Of a stretch of 64,000 nt of DNA, positions 15,525-25,289 are shown one piece after another (positions within the stretch are counted from its first letter, which is position 1; each line of letters begins with the position of its first letter). The stretch is from Aquimarina latercula DSM 2041. Lineage in GTDB: Bacteria > Bacteroidota > Bacteroidia > Flavobacteriales > Flavobacteriaceae. The DNA is taken from assembly GCF_000430645.1 (NCBI RefSeq), contig NZ_AUMK01000011.1, positions 62,001-126,000 of the forward strand. The letters are read 5' to 3'. The notes beneath the pieces were generated by a model. It was not told where the DNA came from and made no database searches. It worked only from the letters and a program-made list of their open reading frames with translations. The translations under genes were made by a program, and so were the position numbers.

Positions 15525-18020
15525 GAAATAGAACCCGAAAGATCCTGTTACTCCAAAATCACGGGCATCAGGGTTATCGAAGTAATTTCCTCTAAAGTGA
15601 AAATCAATTCTGAATACTTTAAAGATATTTCCAACTCCAACACTATATTCCCAGTAGATTTCTTCATCCGGAGCTCCTACAGTTTGTAAGAAACCAGAGG
15701 CATCTAGTGCGATATTTTCATCAGATAACTCACCCCAAACTCCTCGAATGCCAACAAGTTCTCGTAAATTTAATTTTCTAAGTAACGGTATTCTAGAAAA
15801 AATTCTACCATTAAAATTATGTTCAATATGTACAGCGGCATAAGTATCTGTAACAAATTCGTAAAAATTTAATAACGGAAATGTATTTTGAATTGATAAG
15901 TATGTCTGATTACCAGGTACAACACTTAGCAGTCCTAAAGGTACTTCTCCAAACGTTTTACCTACTTCTAAAGAGCTACTAAGAACACCAAAACCACCAA
16001 TATTCCATGGTTGCCTATAGAAGAATTGAAGTTTTTGATACTCAAAATCACTTTCTAAGATATGATCTAGTCCTAAAGAATAATTAAGGAATAATTGTGC
16101 ATAGTCGCCATCGTTTACTGTTATTTTATCTACACCGTATCCGGTTGTTTTACGTCCTGGATAATAGGCCAGCGTAGTAGCTATTTCTGCTTGCTTAATT
16201 TCAGATTTTATTTCACCAGTTTCAGGATCGAAAAAGTCAAGACTAAATAAATCATCATCTGCTGGTTTTAATGTTCTATATGATCCAGTGACTCCTATAG
16301 TGAAATTCTTTCGTGGTTCTATTTGCATCGAAAAAGCCGATAGGTTAATTGATGTTAATCTACTGTTATCACCTGTGGCAACTATCGATGAAGAGGCTAA
16401 ACTTCGTCCCTCGACATCGTTTGTGTTAGTTAGACTGGCTCCTAATTGTTCTACATCTCTTCGATTTCCAGCTGAAACTATTAATCTTGACTTTCTGTCT
16501 ACTAGATATTTTCCAGAAATTCCGTATTTAAACTTATTATCTCTAAAACCGTAAGCTCCATATCCTTCTATCCTCCATCTATCATTTGCAGTAAAATACG
16601 TGCGACCTCCAGCTCTTAATCTAAACCCTTCAATCGTATTATATCCCACTGTAGAGAATAAAGGACCAAAATCCCATCCATTAAATTCTACATAACCTGT
16701 AGCTAATATGGTACCTACGTTATAAAGTCTTTTAAAAGCTTTTACTGTTCTAAGGGTGTCTAGTAATTTGTATACTTTTTGTTCGTCTTTGTTCAGATCT
16801 TCCATTCTGGCGTTAGTCCAAAAAGAATCGTCTCTATTATAAATATCTTGATTATAAGGGTCTACTTGGCTTTGGTAGAATTTTTTATCTTTCTTTTGGT
16901 CAAATTTGTAATTATCATAAAGGGTAGTTCTTTTACCATACATTCCCCTAGATTTCTCCTTTTTATTAAAAGCAAAATCTGATTGAAAATAATCTTTGGT
17001 AATAAGGAAAATGGAATCATTAAGAACATCAAATTCCTGTTCGATGTATAAGTCTTTTACCCAGTTAATATTAGCACTTTTGGTAACTTCTAGGTTGATT
17101 TCTTTGATTGCCCAAGTAGTGTCATTTACCCAAAAATCTCCTTTAAAAGTAAGTTCATTTTTTCTTCTAGGATAGTAGATAATGTTATAACACCATTTGT
17201 TTCCTATGTAAGCACTGTCTGATAAGACGTAATTATATACATTGATCCCAGTTCTAGAAAGAGGACTGGTAAAACTTTTGTCAAAAAACTTTAGATAATT
17301 GTCATAGATATCGTAATCAGAATATAAATCTTTTACGAATGCTATAAGAGTTTGATTATCGCTAAAACCTGCATTTTTATTACCTTTTAAAACCTCTTTA
17401 AGTTCGTTTAACTCATTATCACCATATACCTTAGAAATTGCTTCGTTAAGAAAGATAGGGAGGTAGGTTTTACCGGTAATTCTCGAAGTATCAATATCTT
17501 CGAAAATAAATTCCATACCATTAAAAATTCTACTATTAACTAGAGCGCTATCAATGGTGTTTAGATCGAATTCAAGTTTTTCGTACTTATCATAATTATA
17601 CTGCTTAAACTTTTTAACACCATTTTCTCTTCTATTATCCCAAATTTTACGAAGAATATCTATAGCTGGGTTATTTTTTTTAGAAGTCTTTCCTTTATAA
17701 ATGACAACTTCGTCTAATGAGGCCGCCTCTTCTTCTAAAACAACTTCCATGTTATAAGTGGTGCGTTTAGAAAGTTTTATTGTTTTTGTTTCAAAACCAA
17801 TAAAAGATACCTTAATACTACTGTGATTTTGATCAGATTCCATATAGAATTTACCATTTTCATCCGTAATAGTTCCAATAGTTGAATTTACGAAAACAAT
17901 GTTTGCAAATGGAACGGATTGTTTATTACTATCATAAACATAACCACTTACTTTAGTTTGTGCGAAAACGAAGGAGTTGCTAAAAGCAAAAAATAATAAC
18001 CCTAAAACCCAATATTTCAT
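15522..18020 (-). CDS. DUF5686 outer-membrane protein with CarboxypepD_reg-like domain
   Basis: 832 residues. A signal peptide ends at FVFAQ. Residues 22-100 are a carboxypeptidase-regulatory-like beta-sandwich (VSGYVYDSNKQSVPFANIVF), as in TonB-dependent receptors. The rest matches DUF5686, predicted to form an outer-membrane beta-barrel; it ends in GSFGFYF with an aromatic terminal residue. There is no TonB box or plug domain, so it is not a typical SusC transporter. The function is unknown, but the family is widespread in Bacteroidota. Confidence 0.9.
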   Translation of the reverse strand: MKYWVLGLLFFAFSNSFVFAQTKVSGYVYDSNKQSVPFANIVFVNSTIGTITDENGKFYMESDQNHSSIKVSFIGFETKTIKLSKRTTYNMEVVLEEEAASLDEVVIYKGKTSKKNNPAIDILRKIWDNRRENGVKKFKQYNYDKYEKLEFDLNTIDSALVNSRIFNGMEFIFEDIDTSRITGKTYLPIFLNEAISKVYGDNELNELKEVLKGNKNAGFSDNQTLIAFVKDLYSDYDIYDNYLKFFDKSFTSPLSRTGINVYNYVLSDSAYIGNKWCYNIIYYPRRKNELTFKGDFWVNDTTWAIKEINLEVTKSANINWVKDLYIEQEFDVLNDSIFLITKDYFQSDFAFNKKEKSRGMYGKRTTLYDNYKFDQKKDKKFYQSQVDPYNQDIYNRDDSFWTNARMEDLNKDEQKVYKLLDTLRTVKAFKRLYNVGTILATGYVEFNGWDFGPLFSTVGYNTIEGFRLRAGGRTYFTANDRWRIEGYGAYGFRDNKFKYGISGKYLVDRKSRLIVSAGNRRDVEQLGASLTNTNDVEGRSLASSSIVATGDNSRLTSINLSAFSMQIEPRKNFTIGVTGSYRTLKPADDDLFSLDFFDPETGEIKSEIKQAEIATTLAYYPGRKTTGYGVDKITVNDGDYAQLFLNYSLGLDHILESDFEYQKLQFFYRQPWNIGGFGVLSSSLEVGKTFGEVPLGLLSVVPGNQTYLSIQNTFPLLNFYEFVTDTYAAVHIEHNFNGRIFSRIPLLRKLNLRELVGIRGVWGELSDENIALDASGFLQTVGAPDEEIYWEYSVGVGNIFKVFRIDFHFRGNYFDNPDARDFGVTGSFGFYF

Positions 18021-18409
18021 CTAATATTTTTAAATAATTATGATTAGCATCATTAAATTAATTTGATTTTAAAAAATCAAAAAGGAGCAATTAAGCCCTT
18101 TTTTTATTAGTCAATTAGTATGTTGTAACCTAATTCTATAGTATCAATTTAATGTTGCTCTATCTAAAACACATCAATATATAAAAACCCTACCTCTTAT
18201 ATTTTACAAATTCAAAAATGTTTTGTGTTAAGCTTTTGATTATAGAGCTTAACACAAAACATTTTTAAATATATAAACTCAAAATTTCAAAGTGCCCTAA
18301 AAATTGACGTTTGTAAACTTGTGATATTTCATCAAATTTCGAGCCAACTTTTATGATGCAGCAAATCAAAATTTAAAAATCTATCAGACGCAAAGAAAAA
18401 GGGTTCCTT
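18021..18409. other. 389-bp intergenic region
   Basis: It holds the leader of the DUF5686 gene on the left and the 21-bp inverted repeat at 18214-18266. A weaker imperfect A-rich/T-rich hairpin lies near 18080-18105. No gene is visible. Confidence 0.6.
18214..18266. terminator. Very long perfect hairpin, probable terminator of pdhB
   Basis: A perfect 21-bp inverted repeat (18214-18234 and 18246-18266) with an 11-nt loop, flanked by A5 and T5. The inner arm reads GTGTTAAGCT. It is 144 bp beyond the pdhB stop on the minus strand. The length and perfection exceed the other terminators in the window, so a mobile-element remnant is an alternative. Confidence 0.65.
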
Positions 18410-19387
18410 TTATTTATACATTACTTTTTTGACAGCTTTAACAACATCTTTACTGTTTGGTAACCATTCTTCAAATAAAACCGGTGAATAAGGTGTTGGG
18501 GTATCAGCTGTATTTATTTTTATGACAGGAGCATCTAAATAATCAAAAATATTAGATTGAACCTGATACGTTATTTCAGATGCGATATTTGCTAATGGCC
18601 AAGCTTCTTCTAGAATAACAAGTCGATTTGTCTTTTTTACTGAAGTAAAAATAGCATCCAAGTCTAGAGGGCGTACAGTTCTAAGGTCTATAATTTCGCA
18701 GGTGATGTTTTCTTTCGCAAGTTCATCTGCAGCTTTTACGGCTTCCTTAATAATTTTACCAAAAGACACGATTGTTACATCAGCACCTTCTCTAATAGTT
18801 TCTGCAACACCAAGTGGTATTGTGTATTCTCCTTCGGGTACTTCACCTTTATCTCCATACATTTGCTCACTTTCCATGAAAATAACTGGGTCATTATCAC
18901 GGATAGCAGATTTTAATAAACCTTTAGCGTCTTTAGGGTTAGAAGGGATTACTACTTTTAGTCCTGGAGTATTTGCAAACCAGTTTTCAAAAGCCTGAGA
19001 GTGTGTAGCACCTAATTGTCCAGCAGATGCAGTAGGTCCTCTAAATACGATAGGAATATTAAATTGTCCACCACTCATTTGACGCATTTTTGCAGCGTTA
19101 TTAATGATTTGGTCAATTCCAACTAATGAAAAGTTGAAAGTCATAAATTCTATGATCGGACGATTACCATTCATTGCGCTACCAACCCCTATACCAGAAA
19201 AACCTAGCTCAGATATTGGAGTGTCAATAACTCTATCTGGGCCAAACTCATCAAGCATACCTTTACTAGCTTTATAAGCTCCATTGTACTCAGCTACTTC
19301 TTCACCCATAAGATAAATAGATTCATCTCGGCGCATTTCTTCGCTCATTGCTTCGCAAATTGCTTCTCTGAATTGTATCGTTTTCAT
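18410..19387 (-). CDS. pdhB: Pyruvate dehydrogenase E1 component, beta subunit
   Basis: 325 residues, the normal length. MKTIQFREAICEAMSEEMRRD, GEEVAEYNGAYKASKGM, PISELGFSGIGVGSAM and RVVILEEAWP-type segments (here RLVILEEAWP) identify the transketolase-like beta subunit of 2-oxo-acid dehydrogenase E1. It works with PdhA (not in the window) and thiamine diphosphate to make acetyl-CoA. It is divergent from etfBA, with a shared palindrome. A minus-strand TACTTTTG (19429-19422) is its likely -7 box. Confidence 0.95.
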   Translation of the reverse strand: MKTIQFREAICEAMSEEMRRDESIYLMGEEVAEYNGAYKASKGMLDEFGPDRVIDTPISELGFSGIGVGSAMNGNRPIIEFMTFNFSLVGIDQIINNAAKMRQMSGGQFNIPIVFRGPTASAGQLGATHSQAFENWFANTPGLKVVIPSNPKDAKGLLKSAIRDNDPVIFMESEQMYGDKGEVPEGEYTIPLGVAETIREGADVTIVSFGKIIKEAVKAADELAKENITCEIIDLRTVRPLDLDAIFTSVKKTNRLVILEEAWPLANIASEITYQVQSNIFDYLDAPVIKINTADTPTPYSPVLFEEWLPNSKDVVKAVKKVMYK

Positions 19388-19421
19388 TTCTAAAATAATT
19401 ATTTTTGTGCTACACGAAAGG

Positions 19422-19514
19422 CAAAAGTAGCAATTAATACCTTTTACTAATCATTGAAAATTGAAAAATTTACTATGCATGCATAGTAAATTCGACATTT
19501 TATTTGTACCTTCG
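19422..19514. promoter_or_regulatory. pdhB / etfBA divergent promoters with a 26-bp perfect palindrome
   Basis: Positions 19467-19492 form a perfect 26-bp palindrome with core TACTATGCATGCATAGTA. A minus-strand -7 box TACTTTTG (19429-19422) serves pdhB. A near-consensus TACCTTCG (19507-19514) serves etfB. The palindrome overlaps the expected -33 region of the etfB promoter and lies upstream of the pdhB core promoter. A dimeric repressor (TetR- or MarR-type by shape) is a reasonable guess; its identity is unknown. Confidence 0.75.
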
Positions 19515-19551
19515 CTTTTATTATTAAATTCTCAAAAAATACCTATATAAA

Positions 19552-20298
19552 ATGAAGATATTAGTTTGTATTAGCCATGTGCCGGACACTACTTCTAAAA
19601 TTAATTTTACTGAAGGAGATACAAAGTTTGACACAAATGGAGTACAGTTTGTAATTAATCCTAATGATGAGTTTGGATTAACACGCGCTATGTGGTTTAA
19701 AGAAAAACAAGGTGCATCTGTTGATGTTGTAAATGTTGGAGGAGCTGAAACTGAACCTACTTTAAGAAAAGCTTTAGCTATTGGAGCAGATAATGCAATT
19801 AGAGTTAATACAGAAGCTACAGATGGTTTTTATGTGGCAAAGCAACTGGCTAAAGTTGTGCAAGATGGGGGATATGATCTTGTAATTGCAGGAAGAGAAT
19901 CTATTGATTATAATGGAGGTATGGTGCCAGGTATGTTAGCTGCCCTAACAGGAGCTAATTTTGTAAATACTTGTATTGGATTAGAGATAGAAGGAGATAC
20001 TGCCACTGCAGTTCGTGAGATTGATGGAGGAAAAGAAACTTCGACAACTACATTACCACTTGTAGTTGGTGGTCAAAAAGGGTTGGTAGAAGAAAGTGAT
20101 CTTCGAATTCCTAATATGAGAGGAATTATGATGGCTCGTAAAAAACCGCTTACCGTTATAGAAGCTATAGAGGCTACACAAGAAACAAAAGCTGTTAAGT
20201 TCGAGAAACCAGCTCCAAAAGGAGATGTAACTTTGGTTTCTCCTGATAATGTAGGTCAATTAGTTGAGTTATTACATAACGAAGCTAAAGCAATATAA
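19552..20298 (+). CDS. etfB: Electron transfer flavoprotein, beta subunit
   Basis: 248 residues. MKILVCISHVPDTTSKINF, NPNDEFGLTRAM, VIAGRESIDYNGGMVPGMLA and LRIPNMRGIMMARKKPL match the EtfB/FixA family. It binds AMP and pairs with EtfA to carry electrons from acyl-CoA and other dehydrogenases to the quinone pool. It is followed by etfA after 65 bp. Confidence 0.96.
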   Translation: MKILVCISHVPDTTSKINFTEGDTKFDTNGVQFVINPNDEFGLTRAMWFKEKQGASVDVVNVGGAETEPTLRKALAIGADNAIRVNTEATDGFYVAKQLAKVVQDGGYDLVIAGRESIDYNGGMVPGMLAALTGANFVNTCIGLEIEGDTATAVREIDGGKETSTTTLPLVVGGQKGLVEESDLRIPNMRGIMMARKKPLTVIEAIEATQETKAVKFEKPAPKGDVTLVSPDNVGQLVELLHNEAKAI

Positions 20299-20363
20299 TA
20301 ATTTTAAAGAATGTCTACTATCATAATAATGGTATTAGATTCAATATAAAAAAAACAGTATAT

Positions 20364-21332
20364 ATGTCAGTTTTAGTATACACAGAAAGTGAAGGAGGCA
20401 AATTTAAGAAAGCTGCTTTTGAGGTTGCATCCTATGCAAAAGAAATAGCAAATATGCTAGGTACTACTGTTACCGCAGTTAGCGTTAACGTGGAGAATAG
20501 TAGTGATCTTGGAACATATGGAGTAGATAAAGTTTTAGAAATTAAAAACGATAAGCTAGCTACGTTTAGTGCAAAAGCATATGCAGATTCATTGAAGCAA
20601 GCGGCGGAAAAAGAAGGAGCAAAAGTTGTAGTAGTTAGTTCTAGTGCGGATAGTAAGTTTTTAGCTTCTATGTTAGCTGTTAATCTTGATGCAGGATATG
20701 CTTCTAACGTTGTTGCATTACCTGAAAATGTAGCTCCTTTTACTGTAAAAAGAACAGCTTTTACGAATAAAGCGTTTAATATTACGGAGATTTCTACAGA
20801 TGTAAAAATAGTAGGATTATCTAATAACGCATTCGGATTAAAAGAAATTCAAGGTGCTGCGGCAGCAGAAGGTTTTGATCCATCATTATCGGATGCAGAT
20901 TTTGGTGTTAATGTAACATCAGTAGATAAGGCAACGGATAAAGTATCTATTGCAGATGCAGAAGTTGTGGTTTCTGGAGGTAGAGGTCTTAAGGGACCAG
21001 AGAATTGGGGAATGATAGAGGAGTTAGCTGATGTTCTTGGAGCCGCTACTGCTTGTTCTAAGCCCGTAAGTGATATGGGGTGGAGACCTCACGGTGAACA
21101 TGTAGGACAGACAGGAAAGCCTGTAGCTACCAACTTATATATTGCTGTTGGGATTTCTGGAGCAATTCAACATCTTGCAGGAATTAATTCTAGTAAGGTA
21201 AAAGTAGTAATAAACAATGATCCTGAAGCACCTTTCTTTAAGGCTGCAGATTATGGTATTGTTGGTGATGCCTTTGAGGTAGTACCTCAGTTAATTGAAA
21301 AATTAAAGGAATTTAAGGCGAATAACGCATAA
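20364..21332 (+). CDS. etfA: Electron transfer flavoprotein, alpha subunit
   Basis: 322 residues. The C-terminal FAD site is clear: VVSGGRGLKGPENWGMIEEL, then GWRPHGEHVGQTGKPVATNLYIAVGISGAIQH and NNDPEAPFFKAADYGIVGD. It forms the heterodimer with EtfB. A strong terminator follows, so etfBA is a two-gene operon. Confidence 0.96.
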   Translation: MSVLVYTESEGGKFKKAAFEVASYAKEIANMLGTTVTAVSVNVENSSDLGTYGVDKVLEIKNDKLATFSAKAYADSLKQAAEKEGAKVVVVSSSADSKFLASMLAVNLDAGYASNVVALPENVAPFTVKRTAFTNKAFNITEISTDVKIVGLSNNAFGLKEIQGAAAAEGFDPSLSDADFGVNVTSVDKATDKVSIADAEVVVSGGRGLKGPENWGMIEELADVLGAATACSKPVSDMGWRPHGEHVGQTGKPVATNLYIAVGISGAIQHLAGINSSKVKVVINNDPEAPFFKAADYGIVGDAFEVVPQLIEKLKEFKANNA

Positions 21333-21357
21333 TTTTCATAAATTGTGCCCAATCAAG

Positions 21358-21406
21358 GGCTGTTTGAACTCAGGTAAAGTCCATTTGTTCAAACAGCCTT
21401 TTTTTT
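21358..21406 (+). terminator. Terminator of etfBA
   Basis: GGCTGTTTGAAC (21358-21369) and GTTCAAACAGCC (21387-21398) form a perfect 12-bp stem with a 17-nt loop, followed by eight T. Confidence 0.9.
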
Positions 21407-21419
21407 ATTGAAAATTACT

Positions 21420-22034
21420 ATGAGTTTAGTTCGTCTGAACATAAAAGGAATATCTTACAGTCAAACCCAAAATGGGGCCTATGCATTAATTTTAAGCGAG
21501 GTAGATGGAGAAAGAAAATTACCAATTGTTATTGGTGCATTCGAGGCACAATCCATAGCAATTGCTTTAGAAAAGGAGATTAAACCTCCTCGTCCATTAA
21601 CTCATGATCTATTTAAAAACTTCGCTGATCGATTTGATGTAGTGGTTAAACAGGTAATCATTCATAAGTTAGTGGATGGTGTTTTTTATTCAAGTATTAT
21701 TTGCGAGCGTGATAAGATCGAAGAGATAATAGATGCTAGAACGAGTGATGCCATAGCACTTGCATTGCGTTTTCAAGCGCCTATTTTTACGTATAAAAAC
21801 ATCTTGGATCAAGCGGGAATTTATCTTAAGGTAAATCCTAAGAAAGATGATGATGCTGCTGAAAGTCTACTTGTAGATGAATTAGTTTCAGATGATGTAG
21901 AAATGGTAGGTAAAGAAACTAGTTATCAAGATTTATCTCTCGAAGAATTAAATCGCATGTTGGATCAAGCTGTTGGCAATGAGGATTATGAATTGGCAGC
22001 CAGAATAAGAGATGAAATTTCAAAACGAGGTTAG
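21420..22034 (+). CDS. Bifunctional nuclease family protein (DUF151 + UVR motif)
   Basis: 204 residues from the ATG at 21420; a TTG 12 bp upstream is less likely. The first 140 residues are the DUF151 bifunctional-nuclease fold (LPIVIGAFEAQSIAIALE, then RTSDAIALALRF). The last 40 residues form a UvrB/UvrC-type helical hairpin (LEELNRMLDQAVGNEDYELA). DUF151 proteins have reported DNase/RNase activity in plants; the bacterial role is unclear. The etfBA terminator lies just upstream of the start. Confidence 0.9.
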   Translation: MSLVRLNIKGISYSQTQNGAYALILSEVDGERKLPIVIGAFEAQSIAIALEKEIKPPRPLTHDLFKNFADRFDVVVKQVIIHKLVDGVFYSSIICERDKIEEIIDARTSDAIALALRFQAPIFTYKNILDQAGIYLKVNPKKDDDAAESLLVDELVSDDVEMVGKETSYQDLSLEELNRMLDQAVGNEDYELAARIRDEISKRG

Positions 22035-22089
22035 TTTTGAAGACGTTTATCACATATTCCGAAATAATATATTATTACTTTCTAATTAT

Positions 22090-23793
22090 ATGAAAAAAGG
22101 ACTACTATTTCTCCTACTATCATTATTTACTATTACTATTTTATCAGCACAGTCTATAGAAAAAGAATGGATTCTAAAGAATGTTGAAGGAGCCTCTGAT
22201 AATATATTTAAAGTTGGAGACAACGATTATTTAAATTTAGAAGAAGGTTTGTTTTCTTATAAGTTTAATAATCGATTAGAAAATCTTAAAGGTGATTACC
22301 TTGCTCAAGGTAATGTGTTGTTGTTTTTTCCTGATACCGCAGAGGACTCTATTATAAAATATAAAATTCGAAGTACTACAGATTCTACTTTAGTTTTATC
22401 TAAAAGAGATGTGATATATTCTTTTATTCCTAAAAAGGAAATAACCGACGTTGCTCCTGTACCAACAAATAGTGAACTAATTCCTAATCAAGGTTTTTCT
22501 TTTTCGAGTTTCTGGAGAGGAGTTTTAGGAATGATTGTCTTACTAGCTATTGCATTTCTATTTAGTAGTAATAGAAAAGCAATTAATTGGAAAACAGTTG
22601 GCCTAGGTGTTTGTTTTCAGTTAGTTATTGCTATTGGGGTTTTGAGAGTTCCGTTTGTTCAAACAATATTCGAATGGGTAGGAAGCCTGTTTGTTAGTGT
22701 ATTAGACTTTACTAGGGCAGGAAGTAAATTTCTGTTTGAAGGTTTGGTTGTTGATATGGATACTTTTGGTTTTATATTTGCTTTTCAAGTATTACCCACT
22801 ATTATATTCTTTTCGGCTTTAACTTCATTATTATTTTATTTAGGTGTCATCCAAAAGGTAGTAAAGGGACTTGCCTGGTTATTAACTAAAGCGCTAAAGA
22901 TATCAGGAGCAGAAAGTTTAAGTGTAGCTGGTAACATTTTTTTAGGTCAAACAGAGGCGCCTTTATTGATTAAAGCGTACTTAGAAAAAATGAATAAATC
23001 CGAAATGCTATTGGTTATGATCGGTGGTATGGCAACTGTTGCGGGAGCTGTATTAGCAGCATATATAGGTTTTTTGGGAGGAGACGATCCGATTTTGAGA
23101 TTGCAATTTGCAAAACACCTGTTGGCTGCATCTGTAATGGCTGCACCAGGAGCGATTATTATTTCTAAGATATTATTTCCACAGACAGAAGAAATTAATA
23201 CCGATGTATATGTTTCTTCAGAAAAAATAGGATCTAATATTTTAGATGCTATTGCAAATGGAACAACTGAAGGTTTGAAACTGGCAGTAAATGTTGGAGC
23301 TATGTTGTTAGTATTTGTGGCTTTTATTGCAATGCTTAATGGTATGTTAGGTTGGGTCGGAGATATAACATCTGTTAATACTTGGATTGCATCAAACACA
23401 GCATACCAAAGTTTATCTCTTGAACTTATTTTGGGCTATATTTTTGCACCATTAATGTGGTTAATTGGAGTTGCAAAAGAAGACATCGCTTTAATGGGAC
23501 AACTTCTCGGTATTAAGTTAGCTGCTAGTGAGTTTGTTGGTTATATACAATTAGCCGATTTAAAAAATGTAGCAAACGTGACACATTTGACTTATAATAA
23601 ATCAGTAATCATGGCTACGTATATGTTATGTGGTTTTGCAAACTTTGCATCAATTGGAATACAGATTGGAGGGATTGGTTCTCTTGCACCTGGACAACGA
23701 AAAACATTATCAGAGTTTGGAATGAAAGCTTTAATAGGTGGTACGATCGCTTCACTTTTATCAGCCACTATCGCCGGAATGATTATCGGATAA
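22090..23793 (+). CDS. CNT-family nucleoside transporter with N-terminal lipocalin-like domain
   Basis: 567 residues from the ATG at 22090 (MKKGLLFLLLSLFTITILSAQ), which gives a good signal peptide; an in-frame ATG at 22012 lies inside the previous gene. Residues 20-125 form a secreted beta-rich domain (SIEKEWILKNV ... SFIPKK) like small lipocalin-type domains. From about 150 on it is a NupC/CNT concentrative nucleoside transporter: VGLGVCFQLVIAIGVLRVPF, GNIFLGQTEAPLL, and the C-terminal GFANFASIGIQIGGIG. It imports nucleosides with H+ or Na+. Confidence 0.92.
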   Translation: MKKGLLFLLLSLFTITILSAQSIEKEWILKNVEGASDNIFKVGDNDYLNLEEGLFSYKFNNRLENLKGDYLAQGNVLLFFPDTAEDSIIKYKIRSTTDSTLVLSKRDVIYSFIPKKEITDVAPVPTNSELIPNQGFSFSSFWRGVLGMIVLLAIAFLFSSNRKAINWKTVGLGVCFQLVIAIGVLRVPFVQTIFEWVGSLFVSVLDFTRAGSKFLFEGLVVDMDTFGFIFAFQVLPTIIFFSALTSLLFYLGVIQKVVKGLAWLLTKALKISGAESLSVAGNIFLGQTEAPLLIKAYLEKMNKSEMLLVMIGGMATVAGAVLAAYIGFLGGDDPILRLQFAKHLLAASVMAAPGAIIISKILFPQTEEINTDVYVSSEKIGSNILDAIANGTTEGLKLAVNVGAMLLVFVAFIAMLNGMLGWVGDITSVNTWIASNTAYQSLSLELILGYIFAPLMWLIGVAKEDIALMGQLLGIKLAASEFVGYIQLADLKNVANVTHLTYNKSVIMATYMLCGFANFASIGIQIGGIGSLAPGQRKTLSEFGMKALIGGTIASLLSATIAGMIIG

Positions 23794-23892
23794 AATAAGA
23801 TAGATTTTTTTGTTAAAAATGTAATTGTGGATTAGATTTTACAAGTATTTCATAATCTACGCATTAAACGATATCTCAAAACCTATTTTTTG

Positions 23893-23900
23893 TATATTTG
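23893..23900 (+). promoter_or_regulatory. Predicted -7 box of thyA
   Basis: TATATTTG, the exact TAnnTTTG consensus, 52 bp before the thyA ATG. No clear -33 TTG is seen at the ideal spacing. Confidence 0.55.
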
Positions 23901-23952
23901 ACAGAAATTAGTATAATTTTAACAAACTCAAAAAGAAAGTTAGTAAGGGAGT

Positions 23953-24777
23953 ATGAAGCAATATTTGGATCTGGTACGTCATGTGCTAGAAAATGGAAAT
24001 GAAAAGGAAGACAGAACGGGAACAGGAACCAAAAGTGTTTTTGGATATCAAATGCGTTTTGATTTGAGCGAAGGTTTCCCAATGGTGACTACCAAGAAAC
24101 TTCATTTAAAGTCTATTATACACGAGCTATTATGGTTTTTAAATGGAGATACAAATGTTAAGTATCTACAGGAAAATGGAGTTCGTATTTGGAATGAATG
24201 GGCAGATGAAAATGGAGATTTAGGACCAGTTTATGGACATCAATGGCGTAATTGGAATGGAGATGAAATTGATCAAATTAAAGAAATCGTCGAAGCTTTA
24301 AAAAATAATCCAGATAGTAGACGAATGTTGGTATCTGCGTGGAACCCTAGTGTTTTGCCGGATACATCTAAATCTTTTTCGGAAAATGTGGCGAATGGAA
24401 AAGCCGCATTGCCTCCTTGCCATGCCTTTTTTCAATTTTATGTAGCTAATGGGAAATTATCTTGTCAGTTATATCAAAGAAGTGCTGATATTTTCTTAGG
24501 AGTACCATTTAACATAGCTTCTTATGCCTTGTTTACAATGATGATGGCGCAAGTTTGCGGTTATGAAGCGGGAGAGTTTGTACATACATTTGGAGATGCT
24601 CATATTTATAATAATCATAAAGAACAATTAGAATTACAGTTGTCTAGAACTCCTAAAAAATTACCAACTATTAGGATCAATCCTAAGGTAGAAAATATTT
24701 TTGGCTTCGTTTTTGATGACTTCATACTGGAAGACTATAATCCGCACCCTCATATTAAAGGTGCAGTTGCAGTTTAA
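23953..24777 (+). CDS. thyA: Thymidylate synthase
   Basis: 274 residues. Folate and dUMP motifs are [18 protein letters not shown], the catalytic [12 protein letters not shown] (Cys156), [18 protein letters not shown] and HIYNNH. It methylates dUMP to dTMP using methylene-tetrahydrofolate. A short insertion after residue 135 ([14 protein letters not shown]) explains the length excess over the 264-residue E. coli enzyme. Dihydrofolate reductase, which recycles its product, is encoded at 32.7 kb. Confidence 0.97.
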   Translation: MKQYLDLVRHVLENGNEKEDRTGTGTKSVFGYQMRFDLSEGFPMVTTKKLHLKSIIHELLWFLNGDTNVKYLQENGVRIWNEWADENGDLGPVYGHQWRNWNGDEIDQIKEIVEALKNNPDSRRMLVSAWNPSVLPDTSKSFSENVANGKAALPPCHAFFQFYVANGKLSCQLYQRSADIFLGVPFNIASYALFTMMMAQVCGYEAGEFVHTFGDAHIYNNHKEQLELQLSRTPKKLPTIRINPKVENIFGFVFDDFILEDYNPHPHIKGAVAV

Positions 24778-24802
24778 CCCCCCAAAACTTAAACTGAATA
24801 CT

Positions 24803-25228
24803 ATGAAAAAACTACTACTTATTGCAACAATTTTATGTTCCACCTTTTTATTTGCTCAGGATAATGTTATCCTGTCTCAAGATAACGCTAATGAAAAAGG
24901 GATTACTCCTATATGGCCGGGCTGTGAAAAATCAAGACAGAGCCCTGTAAAGTGTTTTGATAATAACCTAAGAAACCATATTATTCGAAATTTCAGATAT
25001 CCCGAAATCGCTGAAAAAGATGGATTGGAAGGAACAGTTACTGTAGAATTTATAATTAATAATAAAGGTAAGTCTGAAGTCATTGATGTTAAAGGAGGTC
25101 ATAGACATTTACAAAGGGAAGCTGTTAGAATTATTAGAGCTATTCCTAAAATGAAACCTGGAAAGTGGGGTAAGAAACCAATTGCTATTGCATATGAAGC
25201 ACCTATTACTTTCATTAAACCAAAATAG
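24803..25228 (+). CDS. Secreted TonB C-terminal-domain protein
   Basis: 141 residues from the ATG at 24803, which gives a signal peptide (MKKLLLIATILCSTFLFAQ). An upstream in-frame start at 24701 lies within thyA. The mature part is a TonB_C-type domain: YPEIAEKDGLEGTVTVEFI, GKSEVIDVKGG, LQREAVRIIRAIPKMKPG. There is no membrane anchor. It starts 25 bp after thyA and may be co-transcribed. Similar in design to the protein at 4088-4510. Its function is unknown. Confidence 0.82.
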   Translation: MKKLLLIATILCSTFLFAQDNVILSQDNANEKGITPIWPGCEKSRQSPVKCFDNNLRNHIIRNFRYPEIAEKDGLEGTVTVEFIINNKGKSEVIDVKGGHRHLQREAVRIIRAIPKMKPGKWGKKPIAIAYEAPITFIKPK

Positions 25229-25289
25229 ATATTTGTGTTTTTAACATTGGATTAACTCTATTATCAATTAGTGAAATAATAAAAATCAT

